From NCBI GenBank assembly GCA_964236585.1, contig CAXSFE010000154.1, forward strand, positions 1 to 6,753: a stretch of DNA of 6,753 nucleotides, in the 5' to 3' direction. Positions 1 through 5,698 of this stretch are shown here, one piece after another. Source of the DNA: CAXSEF01 sp964236585. Its GTDB lineage: Bacteria > Pseudomonadota > Alphaproteobacteria > Acetobacterales > Acetobacteraceae. Under the pieces are notes generated by a model that saw nothing but the letters and a program-made list of their open reading frames with translations, was not told the DNA's origin and made no database searches. The translations under genes were made by a program, and so were the position numbers. Within the stretch, counting starts at the first letter, position 1. Every line of letters starts with the position of its first letter.

Positions 1-981
1 CAGCGCCCGCGCCGGCCCCGGCTCCGCCGCCACCGCCCGCGCCACCGCCCGCAGCGCCACCAGCCCCGCCGCGTGCGGCCCCGCCAGCAGCTCGTGCAGC
101 GGCGGGTGCACCCGCGCCCGCACGATCTCCGCCAGCCCCAGCGCCGTGAACCCCAGCAGCCGCGCCCCCAGCGGGTCCGCCCGCAGCGCCTCGGCCAGCT
201 CCGGCCCCAGCGCCGCGCGCTTCTTCGCCGCCATCCCCGCCAGGTCCACCAGGATCGCGCCGGACAGATTCCGCAGCACCACCTGCCGCACCAGCGCCGG
301 CAGCGCCGCCCGGTTCGCCTCGCGCTGCGCCACCGGCTTGGGCGTGCGCGCGTTGCTGGCCGCCCCGCTGTCCACGTCGATCGCCACCAGCGCCGGCGTC
401 GGGTGGATGCTCGCCACCAGCCCCCCCGGCAGCGCCACCCCCGGCTCCCCCAGCCCCTCGACCTCCGCCTCCAGCGCGGCGGGAAACGCCCGCGCCACCA
501 CCGCGACGCCCTCTGCCCGCAGCCCCCGCGCCGCCGCCGCCAGCGCCGCGTCGTCCGTCTCGATCGCGGCCCCCGGATACGCCGCCGCCATCCGCTCCAG
601 CGCCCCCGCCCCGCGCGCCACCAGCCTCGCCCTGCCCTCGGCAGCCGCGGCCGCCTGGTCCCCGTCAAGCCGCCCGCTCAGCCGCGGCCCCTTGCCCCCT
701 TGCGCCGCCCTGACGACCCTGACCCCGAGCAGCGCCCCCTCCGCCAGGCCCGACGCCCCCTCGCTGTCCGGCAGAAATCCCTGCACCCCGCCATCCAGCG
801 CCACGAAGCTCCCGCCCAGCGCCGGCCTGCGCGCCGCGATCCGCCCGCGGTGCACGTCGCCCACCCCGTCCGGCACCCCGGGCCGCTCGATCGCATACGC
901 CAGCAGCGCAGCGCCGCGCACCAGCGCCACCCTGGTCTCGCCGGGGGAGGATGCGGCCAGGAGGCGCAGCGGCTCGGTCAT
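1..981 (-). CDS. rng: Ribonuclease E/G family protein, short alphaproteobacterial form (3' end outside window)
   Basis: Translating the minus strand from ATG at 981 gives 327 open codons to the window edge, so the C-terminus is missing. The product is a predicted endoribonuclease for RNA processing and decay. Residues about 40-85 (VGDVHRGRI...GFLPD) look like the S1-type RNA-binding part of RNase G/E. The metal site is recognisable as IDVDSG (Asp202, Asp204) and ILVDLAG (Asp246); the 44-residue spacing is close to that of Asp303 and Asp346 in E. coli RNase E. GFTALGLAEIVRAR (277-290) is the family signature after the DNase-I-like domain. Where classical RNase E/G has its CPxC zinc link, this protein continues HPPLHELL with no cysteines. 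The N-terminus MTEPLRLLAASSPGETRVAL fits the family, but no Shine-Dalgarno sequence precedes it (upstream bases TTTCTTCCTGTCCCC). It follows maf, a common order in Rhodospirillales. Family assignment is firm; substrate is unknown. Confidence 0.85.
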   Translation of the reverse strand, partial: MTEPLRLLAASSPGETRVALVRGAALLAYAIERPGVPDGVGDVHRGRIAARRPALGGSFVALDGGVQGFLPDSEGASGLAEGALLGVRVVRAAQGGKGPRLSGRLDGDQAAAAAEGRARLVARGAGALERMAAAYPGAAIETDDAALAAAARGLRAEGVAVVARAFPAALEAEVEGLGEPGVALPGGLVASIHPTPALVAIDVDSGAASNARTPKPVAQREANRAALPALVRQVVLRNLSGAILVDLAGMAAKKRAALGPELAEALRADPLGARLLGFTALGLAEIVRARVHPPLHELLAGPHAAGLVALRAVARAVAAEPGPARAL

Positions 982-994
982 GGGGACAGGAAGA

Positions 995-1116
995 AAGGCC
1001 AGGGCTCTGCCCTGGACCCGCCAGGGCGAGCCGCCCTGGACCGGCACACATAAGAGAAGAAACGGGGTCCCAGAGGCCTCAGGCCCCTAGCGGGTCCAGG
1101 GCAGCGCCCTGGCCTT
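995..1116 (+). repeat. Intergenic palindromic repeat, full copy A (maf / RNase E/G gap)
   Basis: Four hairpins lie in a row. H1 is CCAGGGC-TCT-GCCCTGG (999-1015). H2 is CCAGGGCG-AGC-CGCCCTGG (1021-1039). Then comes a less GC-rich core (ACACATAAG... to about 1062), an imperfect H3 around GAGGCCTC (1070-1083) and H4, CCAGGGC-AGC-GCCCTGG (1096-1112). The outer ends are AAGGCC and GGCCTT. H1 with its linker and H4 with its linker form terminal inverted repeats. Strand is the orientation in which H1-H2 comes first. On the minus-strand transcripts it lies 3' of maf and immediately 5' of the RNase E/G start. No transposase or clear target duplication is seen. It resembles a REP/BIME or a tiny MITE; I do not assign a named family. 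Confidence 0.9.
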
Positions 1117-1137
1117 GCCTGGCGCTGCCCGGCCCGC

Positions 1138-1695
1138 TCACGGGGAAAGATACCCCCGCCCGCGCAGCAACTGCGCCGTCTCGAACAGCGGCAGCCCGAC
1201 CACGCCGCTGTAGCTCCCCGACAGGAACCGCACGAACCCCGCCGCGGCCCCCTGGATGGCATAGCCCCCGGCCTTGCCCTCCCACTCCCCGCCCGCGAGA
1301 TACGCCTCGACCTGCGCGTCCGTAAGCCGGTTGAAGATCACCGAGCTGTCGCTCACCCGCTCCGAGCGCGCACCCTCCGGCGTGACCAGCACCACCGCCG
1401 TCAGCACGTGGTGCCGCCGCCCGGACAGCAGCGCCAGGCACGCCCGCGCCTGCGCCTCCGTCTCCGCCTTGGGCAGGATGCGCCGCCCCACCGCCACCAC
1501 CGTGTCCGCCGCCAGCACGAACGAGCCGCGCGCCGCCGCCGCCAGCGCCTTCTCCCGCGCCATCCGCTCGGCATACAGCCGCGGCACCTCGTCGCGCTGC
1601 GGCGTCTCGTCGATGTCCGTGGCCACAACCCGGTCCGGCACCACCCCGATCTGCACGAGCAACTGCAGCCGGCGCGGGCTGGCGCTCGCCAGCAC
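1138..1695 (-). CDS. maf: Maf family nucleoside triphosphate pyrophosphatase
   Basis: Maf proteins hydrolyse non-canonical or surplus nucleoside triphosphates (often dTTP/UTP or modified pyrimidines) to the monophosphate in the cytoplasm. The protein shows the hallmark LASASPRR at the N-terminus (residues 2-9), DETP..DEVP..YAERMAREKA (29-50), LAADTVV with the likely catalytic Asp64, LSGRRHHVLT (90-99) and the C-terminal KAGGYAIQG / GSYSGVVGLPL block (141-170). This resembles the YhdE-type dTTP/UTP enzymes more than YceF. The only ATG, GTG or TTG in this frame between infA and the conserved core is GTG at 1695, giving 185 aa and trimming the usual LVLAS strand to (M)LAS. Its best Shine-Dalgarno-like bases (GAGG, 1709-1712) lie 13 nt away, which is far. 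The frame stays open upstream through infA, so the true start is uncertain; a non-standard start or sequence error is possible. Gene identity is secure, the 5' end is not. Confidence 0.85.
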   Translation of the reverse strand: MLASASPRRLQLLVQIGVVPDRVVATDIDETPQRDEVPRLYAERMAREKALAAAARGSFVLAADTVVAVGRRILPKAETEAQARACLALLSGRRHHVLTAVVLVTPEGARSERVSDSSVIFNRLTDAQVEAYLAGGEWEGKAGGYAIQGAAAGFVRFLSGSYSGVVGLPLFETAQLLRGRGYLSP

Positions 1696-1838
1696 GAGCG
1701 GAGCCCGGCCTCGGACCCGCCCGCCGTCAGCCGGGCCGGGTGCCGCGGCCCCTGCCGTTCCCCCGGTCGGCGGGGGCGAGGCGGCGTGGGACGGATCGGC
1801 CGGATCGGCCTCCGCCTGGAAGGAACCCGCCTCGGGCT
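1696..1838. other. infA-maf spacer with tandem 9-mer
   Basis: These 143 bases hold no palindromic repeat and no ATG or TTG in the maf frame. A direct duplication GGATCGGCC x2 lies at 1793-1810. In the maf frame the sequence would encode a Pro/Ala/Gly-rich stretch (ADPADP...GGTAGAAAPG) with mostly G/C third positions, as if it could be an N-terminal extension, but no standard start codon is available for it. Confidence 0.5.
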
Positions 1839-2057
1839 CTACTTGAAGCGGAATGTGATGCGGCCCTTGGACAGGTCGTAGGGCGTCATCTCGACGTTCA
1901 CGCGGTCGCCGGCCAGCACGCGGATGCGGTTCTTGCGCATCTTGCCGCTGGTGTGCGCGAGAATGGTGTGTTCGTTGTCGAGCTTCACCCGGAACATGGC
2001 GTTGGGCAGAAGCTCCATCACCATGCCGCTGAACTCGATCATGTCTTCTTTGGACAT
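1839..2057 (-). CDS. infA: Translation initiation factor IF-1
   Basis: IF-1 binds the A site of the 30S subunit and assists IF-2 and IF-3 in initiation. The 72-residue product (MSKEDMIEFSGMV...GRITFRFK) is a single OB-fold of the S1 type and matches the usual length and composition of bacterial IF-1, including GKMRKNRIRVLAGD and the DLSKGRITFRFK end. The start at 2057 is chosen over an in-frame ATG at 2063 because AAGGA (2063-2067) sits 5 nt before 2057 but overlaps the ATG at 2063. Base composition is visibly less GC-extreme than in its neighbours, as expected of a highly conserved gene. It ends with TAG, and maf follows after about 143 nt. A candidate promoter lies upstream, so it may be transcribed separately from the his genes. 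Confidence 0.97.
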   Translation of the reverse strand: MSKEDMIEFSGMVMELLPNAMFRVKLDNEHTILAHTSGKMRKNRIRVLAGDRVNVEMTPYDLSKGRITFRFK

Positions 2058-2062
2058 CAGCA

Positions 2063-2067
2063 TCCTT
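2063..2067 (-). promoter_or_regulatory. infA ribosome-binding site
   Basis: AAGGA on the minus strand lies 5 nt before the ATG at 2057. It overlaps the other in-frame ATG at 2063, which it therefore rules out as the main start. Confidence 0.75.
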
Positions 2068-2098
2068 GACAGTCAGGGAACGATCAGTTTCGGGCCGG

Positions 2099-2127
2099 AA
2101 CATGATGACCCGGTCCCCCCTGGTCAA
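2099..2127 (-). promoter_or_regulatory. Candidate sigma-70-type promoter for infA
   Basis: On the minus strand TTGACC (2122-2127) matches the -35 consensus at five of six bases. It is separated by 17 nt from CATGTT (2099-2104), a weak -10 with three of six matches. Initiation would fall near 2092, giving a leader of about 35 nt before the infA ATG. The site lies between the repeat after hisD and infA, where a separate promoter would make sense. Judged by eye only. Confidence 0.35.
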
Positions 2128-2176
2128 GCGCGTTGCCCGCCGGGTCAGGCCCGCGTGCCTGCCTTGCCTTTCGGAT

Positions 2177-2230
2177 GCCGGTCCAGGGCGGCTCGCCCTG
2201 GCGGGGTCCAGGGGCAGAGCCCCTGGCCTT
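2177..2230 (-). repeat. Intergenic palindromic repeat, half copy B (3' of hisD)
   Basis: Only the H1-H2 half is present, in the opposite orientation to copies A and C: CCAGGGCG-GCT-CGCCCTGG (2183-2201) and CCAGGGGC-AGA-GCCCCTGG (2208-2226). The outer GGCCTT end runs into the hisD TAA stop (2229-2231), so the first hairpin of hisD's 3' untranslated RNA begins two bases after the stop. The core, H3 and H4 are absent. No T-run follows the stems, so it is not a textbook Rho-independent terminator, though it could protect or define the hisD 3' end. Confidence 0.88.
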
Positions 2231-3518
2231 ACTGCCCCAGCCTCAACGCGACGCTGCGCGCATGCGCCCCCAGCCCCTCCGCGTCCGCGAGCGCCACCGC
2301 CGCCGGCCCGATGCGCCCGAGCCCTGCCTGGTCCACCCCCACCCAGGTCGTGCGCTTGAGGAAGTCGAACACCGACAGCCCCGAGGCGAAGCGCGCCGTC
2401 CGCCCGGTCGGCAGCACGTGGTTCGGCCCCGCGACGTAGTCGCCCAGCGCCTCCGGGCACCACCGCCCGAGGAACGCCGCCCCCGCGTGCCGGATGCGGG
2501 CGAACAGCGCGTCCGGGTCGTCGACCATCAGCTGCAGGTGCTCCGGCGCCAGCCGGTCGCACAGCGCCGCCGCCTCCGCCATGTCGCCCACCACGATCAC
2601 CGCCCCGTGGTCGCGCCAGCTCGCCCCCGCGATCGCCGCCCGCGGCAGCTCCGCCAGCTCGCGCTCCACCGCGGCGACCACCGCGTCCGCGAACCCCGCG
2701 TCGTCCGTGAGCAGGATTGACTGCGCCGCCTCGTCGTGCTCCGCCTGCGCCAGCAGGTCCACCGCCACGTGGCGCGGATCGTTCGCCCCGTCCGCGATCA
2801 CCACCACCTCCGACGGCCCCGCGATCCCGTCGATCCCCACCCGCCCGAACACCTGGCGCTTGGCCTCCGCGACGTACGCGTTGCCCGGCCCCACGATCCG
2901 GTCCACCGCGGCCACCGTCGCCGTCCCCCACGCCAGCGCGGCAACCGCCTGCGCCCCACCCACGCGATACACCTCGCCCACCCCCGCCCGCCGCGCCGCC
3001 GCCAGCACCAGCGGGTTGAGCACGCCGCCGGGGCAGGGGACGCACATCGCGATCCGCGCCACCCCGGCCACCCGCGCCGGAATGGCGTTCATCAACACCG
3101 ACGACGGATACGCCGCCTTGCCCCCCGGCACGTACAGCCCGACCGCGTCCAGCGCGTTCCACCGCATCCCCAGCCGCACTCCCGCCGCGTCCACGGTCTC
3201 GACGTCGGCCGGCATCTGCAGCCTGTGGAACGCCTCGATCCGCGCCGCCGCCAGCGCCAGCGCGTCCGCCAGCTCCGCCCCGATCCCCGCCGCCGCCTCG
3301 TCGATCTCCCCGGCCGTGACCCGCAGCGCGCCCGGCGTCACCGCCACCCCGTCGAACCGCTCGGTGTACTCGCACAGCGCCGCGTCGCCCCGCGCCCGCA
3401 CGTCGGCGATGATCGCGCGCACCACGGCGTCCACCCGCGACGTCGTCTCGCGCGCCTGGTCGAGGAGGGCGGCGAAGTCGGCCTCGAAGCCGGGGTCGCG
3501 CGTGTGCAGACGGATCAT
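2229..3518 (-). CDS. hisD: Histidinol dehydrogenase
   Basis: HisD catalyses the last two steps of histidine synthesis, the NAD-dependent four-electron oxidation of L-histidinol to L-histidine, as a zinc-dependent cytoplasmic homodimer. The 429-aa protein is of normal length. The family signature IDGIAGPSEVVVIA (229-242) through AQAEHDE is present. Zinc ligands known from the E. coli enzyme appear as Gln258, His261, Asp360 and His419, and the catalytic Glu-His pair is Glu326-His327 in LAPEHLQ. The C-terminal LPTGRTARFASGLSVFDFLKRTTW block is also intact. ATG at 3518 is preceded by GGAG (3525-3528) with 6 nt spacing. The gene follows hisG across a 141-nt gap filled by a palindromic repeat. Its TAA stop overlaps the AAGGCC end of another repeat copy. 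No sign of decay. Confidence 0.97.
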   Translation of the reverse strand: MIRLHTRDPGFEADFAALLDQARETTSRVDAVVRAIIADVRARGDAALCEYTERFDGVAVTPGALRVTAGEIDEAAAGIGAELADALALAAARIEAFHRLQMPADVETVDAAGVRLGMRWNALDAVGLYVPGGKAAYPSSVLMNAIPARVAGVARIAMCVPCPGGVLNPLVLAAARRAGVGEVYRVGGAQAVAALAWGTATVAAVDRIVGPGNAYVAEAKRQVFGRVGIDGIAGPSEVVVIADGANDPRHVAVDLLAQAEHDEAAQSILLTDDAGFADAVVAAVERELAELPRAAIAGASWRDHGAVIVVGDMAEAAALCDRLAPEHLQLMVDDPDALFARIRHAGAAFLGRWCPEALGDYVAGPNHVLPTGRTARFASGLSVFDFLKRTTWVGVDQAGLGRIGPAAVALADAEGLGAHARSVALRLGQ

Positions 3519-3538
3519 CGGGGGCTCCAGGAAAAAGA

Positions 3539-3655
3539 AAGGCCAGGGCTCTGCCCTGGACCCGCCAGGGCGAGCCGCCCTGGACCGGCCTTACTTAAGT
3601 ATCGGTTTCCAAAGGCTAGCCTTTGGCGGGGTCCAGGGGCAGAGCCCCTGGCCTT
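3539..3655 (+). repeat. Intergenic palindromic repeat, full copy C (hisG / hisD gap)
   Basis: This is the cleanest copy. H1 is CCAGGGC-TCT-GCCCTGG (3543-3559). H2 is CCAGGGCG-AGC-CGCCCTGG (3565-3583). The core holds the perfect palindrome TACTTAAGTA (3592-3601). H3 is the perfect 18-bp palindrome CCAAAGGCTAGCCTTTGG (3609-3626). H4 is CCAGGGGC-AGA-GCCCCTGG (3633-3651). It is bounded by AAGGCC and GGCCTT and has the same orientation as copy A, including a shared left flank AGAAAGG. It starts 4 nt after the hisG stop and ends close to the hisD ribosome-binding site (GGAG at 3525-3528). Confidence 0.92.
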
Positions 3656-3659
3656 CCTT

Positions 3660-4349
3660 TCAGGCCACCGCCCCCCGGAACCGCTCGATCCACGCGCCGA
3701 CCGCCTGCGGCCGCGTCTTCAGCGCCGTGCGGTTGACGATCAGCCGGCTGGTGACGTGCGCGATCACCTCCGTCTCGCGCAGCCCGTTGGCGCGCAGCGT
3801 CGATCCCGTCTGCACCAGGTCCACGATCAGCCGGCACAGCCCCAGCCCCGGCGCCAGCTCCATCGCCCCGTTCAGGTGCACCACCTGCGCGTGCACGCCC
3901 CTGGCCGCGAAATGCCGCCGCGCGATCGCCGGGTACTTCGTCGCCACCCGCACGTCCGACCAGCGGCCGGGGTCGTCGCTCCCCGCCGTCGCCACCGGCT
4001 CGGCCACCGACACCCGGCACGCCCCGATCCCCAGGTCGAGCGGCGCGTAGATCTCCGGATAGTCGAACTCCATCAGCACGTCCGCCCCGCAGATGCCGAG
4101 CTGCGCGCCGCCGTACGCCACGAAGGTCGCGACGTCGAACGGCCGCACCCGCACCACGTCGAGCAGCGGGTCGCTGGTCTCGAAGCGCAGCCGCCGGCTG
4201 TCCTCGTCCACCATGTCGGCGGCCGGCACCACGCCCGCGCGCGCCAACAACGGCCCGCACTCGCCCAGGATCCGCCCCTTAGGCAGCGCCAGCACCAGCT
4301 TCGTGCCGGCGTCCGGCGGCTGCGCGAGGATCGGGGTGAGGGCGGTCAT
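3660..4349 (-). CDS. hisG: ATP phosphoribosyltransferase, short-form catalytic subunit
   Basis: HisG joins ATP and PRPP to form N1-(5-phosphoribosyl)-ATP, the committed step of histidine synthesis. The 229-aa product begins MTALTPILAQ and shows the core start LVLALPKGRILGE (18-30) and the PRPP-binding signature DLVQTGSTL (177-185). It ends soon after this region, without the C-terminal regulatory (ACT-like) domain of the long E. coli type. It is therefore the short HisG form, which in known systems works as a hetero-octamer with HisZ, a histidyl-tRNA synthetase paralogue; no hisZ is in this window. ATG at 4349 fits the conserved N-terminus better than the in-frame ATG at 4394, whose extra residues (arginine-rich) look untranslated; the Shine-Dalgarno sequence is only a weak GGGA, 7 nt away. 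It lies 72 nt after murA and is followed by a palindromic repeat starting within a few bases of its TGA. Confidence 0.95.
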   Translation of the reverse strand: MTALTPILAQPPDAGTKLVLALPKGRILGECGPLLARAGVVPAADMVDEDSRRLRFETSDPLLDVVRVRPFDVATFVAYGGAQLGICGADVLMEFDYPEIYAPLDLGIGACRVSVAEPVATAGSDDPGRWSDVRVATKYPAIARRHFAARGVHAQVVHLNGAMELAPGLGLCRLIVDLVQTGSTLRANGLRETEVIAHVTSRLIVNRTALKTRPQAVGAWIERFRGAVA

Positions 4350-4386
4350 GCGTCGGTCCCGGGGCAAAGGCCGCCGGTTCCTATCA

Positions 4387-4406
4387 CCCGCCAAGCCGCC
4401 CTGGCC
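4387..4406 (-). repeat. Possible relic of the palindromic repeat in the murA-hisG gap
   Basis: The minus strand reads GGCCAGGGCGGCT followed directly by TGGCGGG. Compared with CCAGGGCGGCTCGCCCTGGCGGG in copy B, it looks like the H2 hairpin with five bases of its second arm deleted. The match is short and in GC-rich DNA, so chance similarity cannot be excluded. The rest of the 72-nt gap (4350-4421) shows only small palindromes (GGCGCC, CTGGCCAG). Confidence 0.35.
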
Positions 4407-4421
4407 AGACGGCGCCGGCGC

Positions 4422-5672
4422 TCACACCAGCCGCTCGATCTCCGCCCCGCAGGCCGCCAGCTTCTCCTCGACCGCCTCGTAGCCCCGGTCGAGGTGGTAC
4501 ACCCGGCTCACCACCGTCTCCCCGCGCGCCGCCAGCCCCGCCAGCACCAGCGACACCGACGCCCGCAGGTCCGTCGCCATCACCGGCGCCCCCTGCAGGC
4601 TGCCCACGCCCCGCACGATCGCCGAGGACCCGTGCACGTTGATCCGCGCCCCCATCCGGTTCAGCTCGGGCACGTGCATGAACCGGTTCTCGAAGATCGT
4701 CTCGGTGACCATCGACGCCCCGTCGGCCACCGACATCAGCGCCATGAACTGCGCCTGCATGTCCGTCGGGAACCCGGGGTAGGGCTCGGTCATCGCGTCC
4801 ACCCCGTGCAGCCCGTTCGCGCGCCGCACCAGCAGCGCGTCGCCCTCCTCGCGCATCTCCACGCCCGCCTCGCGCATCGAGCGCGCCACCGCACCCAGAT
4901 GCGCGATCCGCCCGCCCTCCAGCCGCAGCTCGCCCCCGGTGATCGCGGCCGCGCACGCGTAGGTCCCGGTCTCGATCCGGTCGCTCACGATGCGGTGCTC
5001 GCCCCCGTGCAGCCGCTTGCGCCCGTCCACCACCAGCCGCCCGGTGCCCACGCCCTCGATCTCCGCGCCCATCGCCATCAGGCAGCGGCACAGGTCCTCG
5101 ATCTCCGGCTCCAGCGCCGCGTTGGACAGCACCGTGCGCCCGTCCGCCAGGCTGGCCGCCATCAGCAGGTTCTCCGTCGCACCCACCGAGGCGAACGGCA
5201 GCACGATCTCCGCACCCTTCAACCCTCCGGGCGCGTCCGCCTGCACGTAGCCGCCCTCCAGGCGGATCACCGCCCCCATCGCCTCCAGCCCCTTGAGGTG
5301 CAGATCCACCGGCCGCGTGCCGATCGCGCAGCCCCCCGGCAGCGACACCCGCGCCGTGCCCATGCGCGCCAGCACCGGCCCGAGCACGAGGATCGAGGCG
5401 CGCATCTTCCGCACGATCTCGTAGGGCGCCTCGGTGCTGGTGATCGGCCCGCCCAGCGACAGGCTGCGCCCGTCCTCGTCGACCGCGATGCCGTGCTGCG
5501 CCAGCAGCTCCGCCATCATCGCGACGTCGGCGAGCTTCGGCACGTTGGACAGCACCAGCCGCTCGTCGGTCAGCAGCCCGCACGCGAGCAGCGGCAGGGC
5601 GGCGTTCTTCGCGCCGCCGATGACGATGGAGCCGGACAGCGGGCGGCCGCCTCGGATGCGGATGCGGTGCAT
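4422..5672 (-). CDS. murA: UDP-N-acetylglucosamine 1-carboxyvinyltransferase
   Basis: MurA transfers enolpyruvate from PEP to UDP-GlcNAc, the first committed step of peptidoglycan synthesis, in the cytoplasm. The 416-aa protein has the two-domain EPSP-synthase-like fold length. Key residues line up with E. coli MurA: Lys22-Asn23 in GGAKNAALP, Arg91, the active-site Cys115 in LPGGCAIGTR, Arg120, Asp304 (E. coli Asp305) in YPGFPTDMQAQ, and Arg396 in YHLDRGYE. Cys115 is the residue alkylated by fosfomycin, so the enzyme should be of the sensitive type. The start at 5672 gives the standard MHRIRIRGG N-terminus and has AGGAG (5682-5686) at 9 nt spacing; the in-frame ATG at 5729 would run through the repeat and is rejected. 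It lies downstream of dcd and upstream of hisG, a common arrangement in Rhodospirillales. Confidence 0.97.
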   Translation of the reverse strand: MHRIRIRGGRPLSGSIVIGGAKNAALPLLACGLLTDERLVLSNVPKLADVAMMAELLAQHGIAVDEDGRSLSLGGPITSTEAPYEIVRKMRASILVLGPVLARMGTARVSLPGGCAIGTRPVDLHLKGLEAMGAVIRLEGGYVQADAPGGLKGAEIVLPFASVGATENLLMAASLADGRTVLSNAALEPEIEDLCRCLMAMGAEIEGVGTGRLVVDGRKRLHGGEHRIVSDRIETGTYACAAAITGGELRLEGGRIAHLGAVARSMREAGVEMREEGDALLVRRANGLHGVDAMTEPYPGFPTDMQAQFMALMSVADGASMVTETIFENRFMHVPELNRMGARINVHGSSAIVRGVGSLQGAPVMATDLRASVSLVLAGLAARGETVVSRVYHLDRGYEAVEEKLAACGAEIERLV

Positions 5673-5681
5673 GGGCACGAA

Positions 5682-5686
5682 CTCCT
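5682..5686 (-). promoter_or_regulatory. murA ribosome-binding site
   Basis: AGGAG on the minus strand, 9 nt before the ATG at 5672. It decides this start over the upstream in-frame ATG at 5729, which would lie inside repeat copy D. Confidence 0.8.
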
Positions 5687-5698
5687 GAGCGGGCAGGC

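Noticed and set aside
146..1090. Plus-strand open frame opposite the RNase E/G gene
   Set aside because: Ala/Ser/Pro/Arg-rich with no recognisable domain; the minus strand here has clear RNase E/G motifs.
995..1116. CRISPR-like array
   Set aside because: The units are adjacent palindromes of differing sequence with short fixed linkers, not identical repeats with unique spacers, and no cas gene is present.
1138..2103. maf starting at the in-frame ATG at 2103
   Set aside because: The product would overlap all of infA out of frame and add over 130 residues unlike any Maf.
2177..2228. Rho-independent terminators at the repeat hairpins
   Set aside because: The stems are strong, but none of the copies is followed by a T-run on the minus strand, so a classical intrinsic terminator is not supported.
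1138..3375. 745-codon minus-strand open frame ending with Maf
   Set aside because: Only its last part is Maf. The rest is out of frame with infA and hisD, which are unmistakable in their own frames.
5300..5350. Possible fosfomycin-resistant MurA variant
   Set aside because: Cys115 is present in LPGGCAIG, so there is no sequence reason to predict intrinsic resistance.
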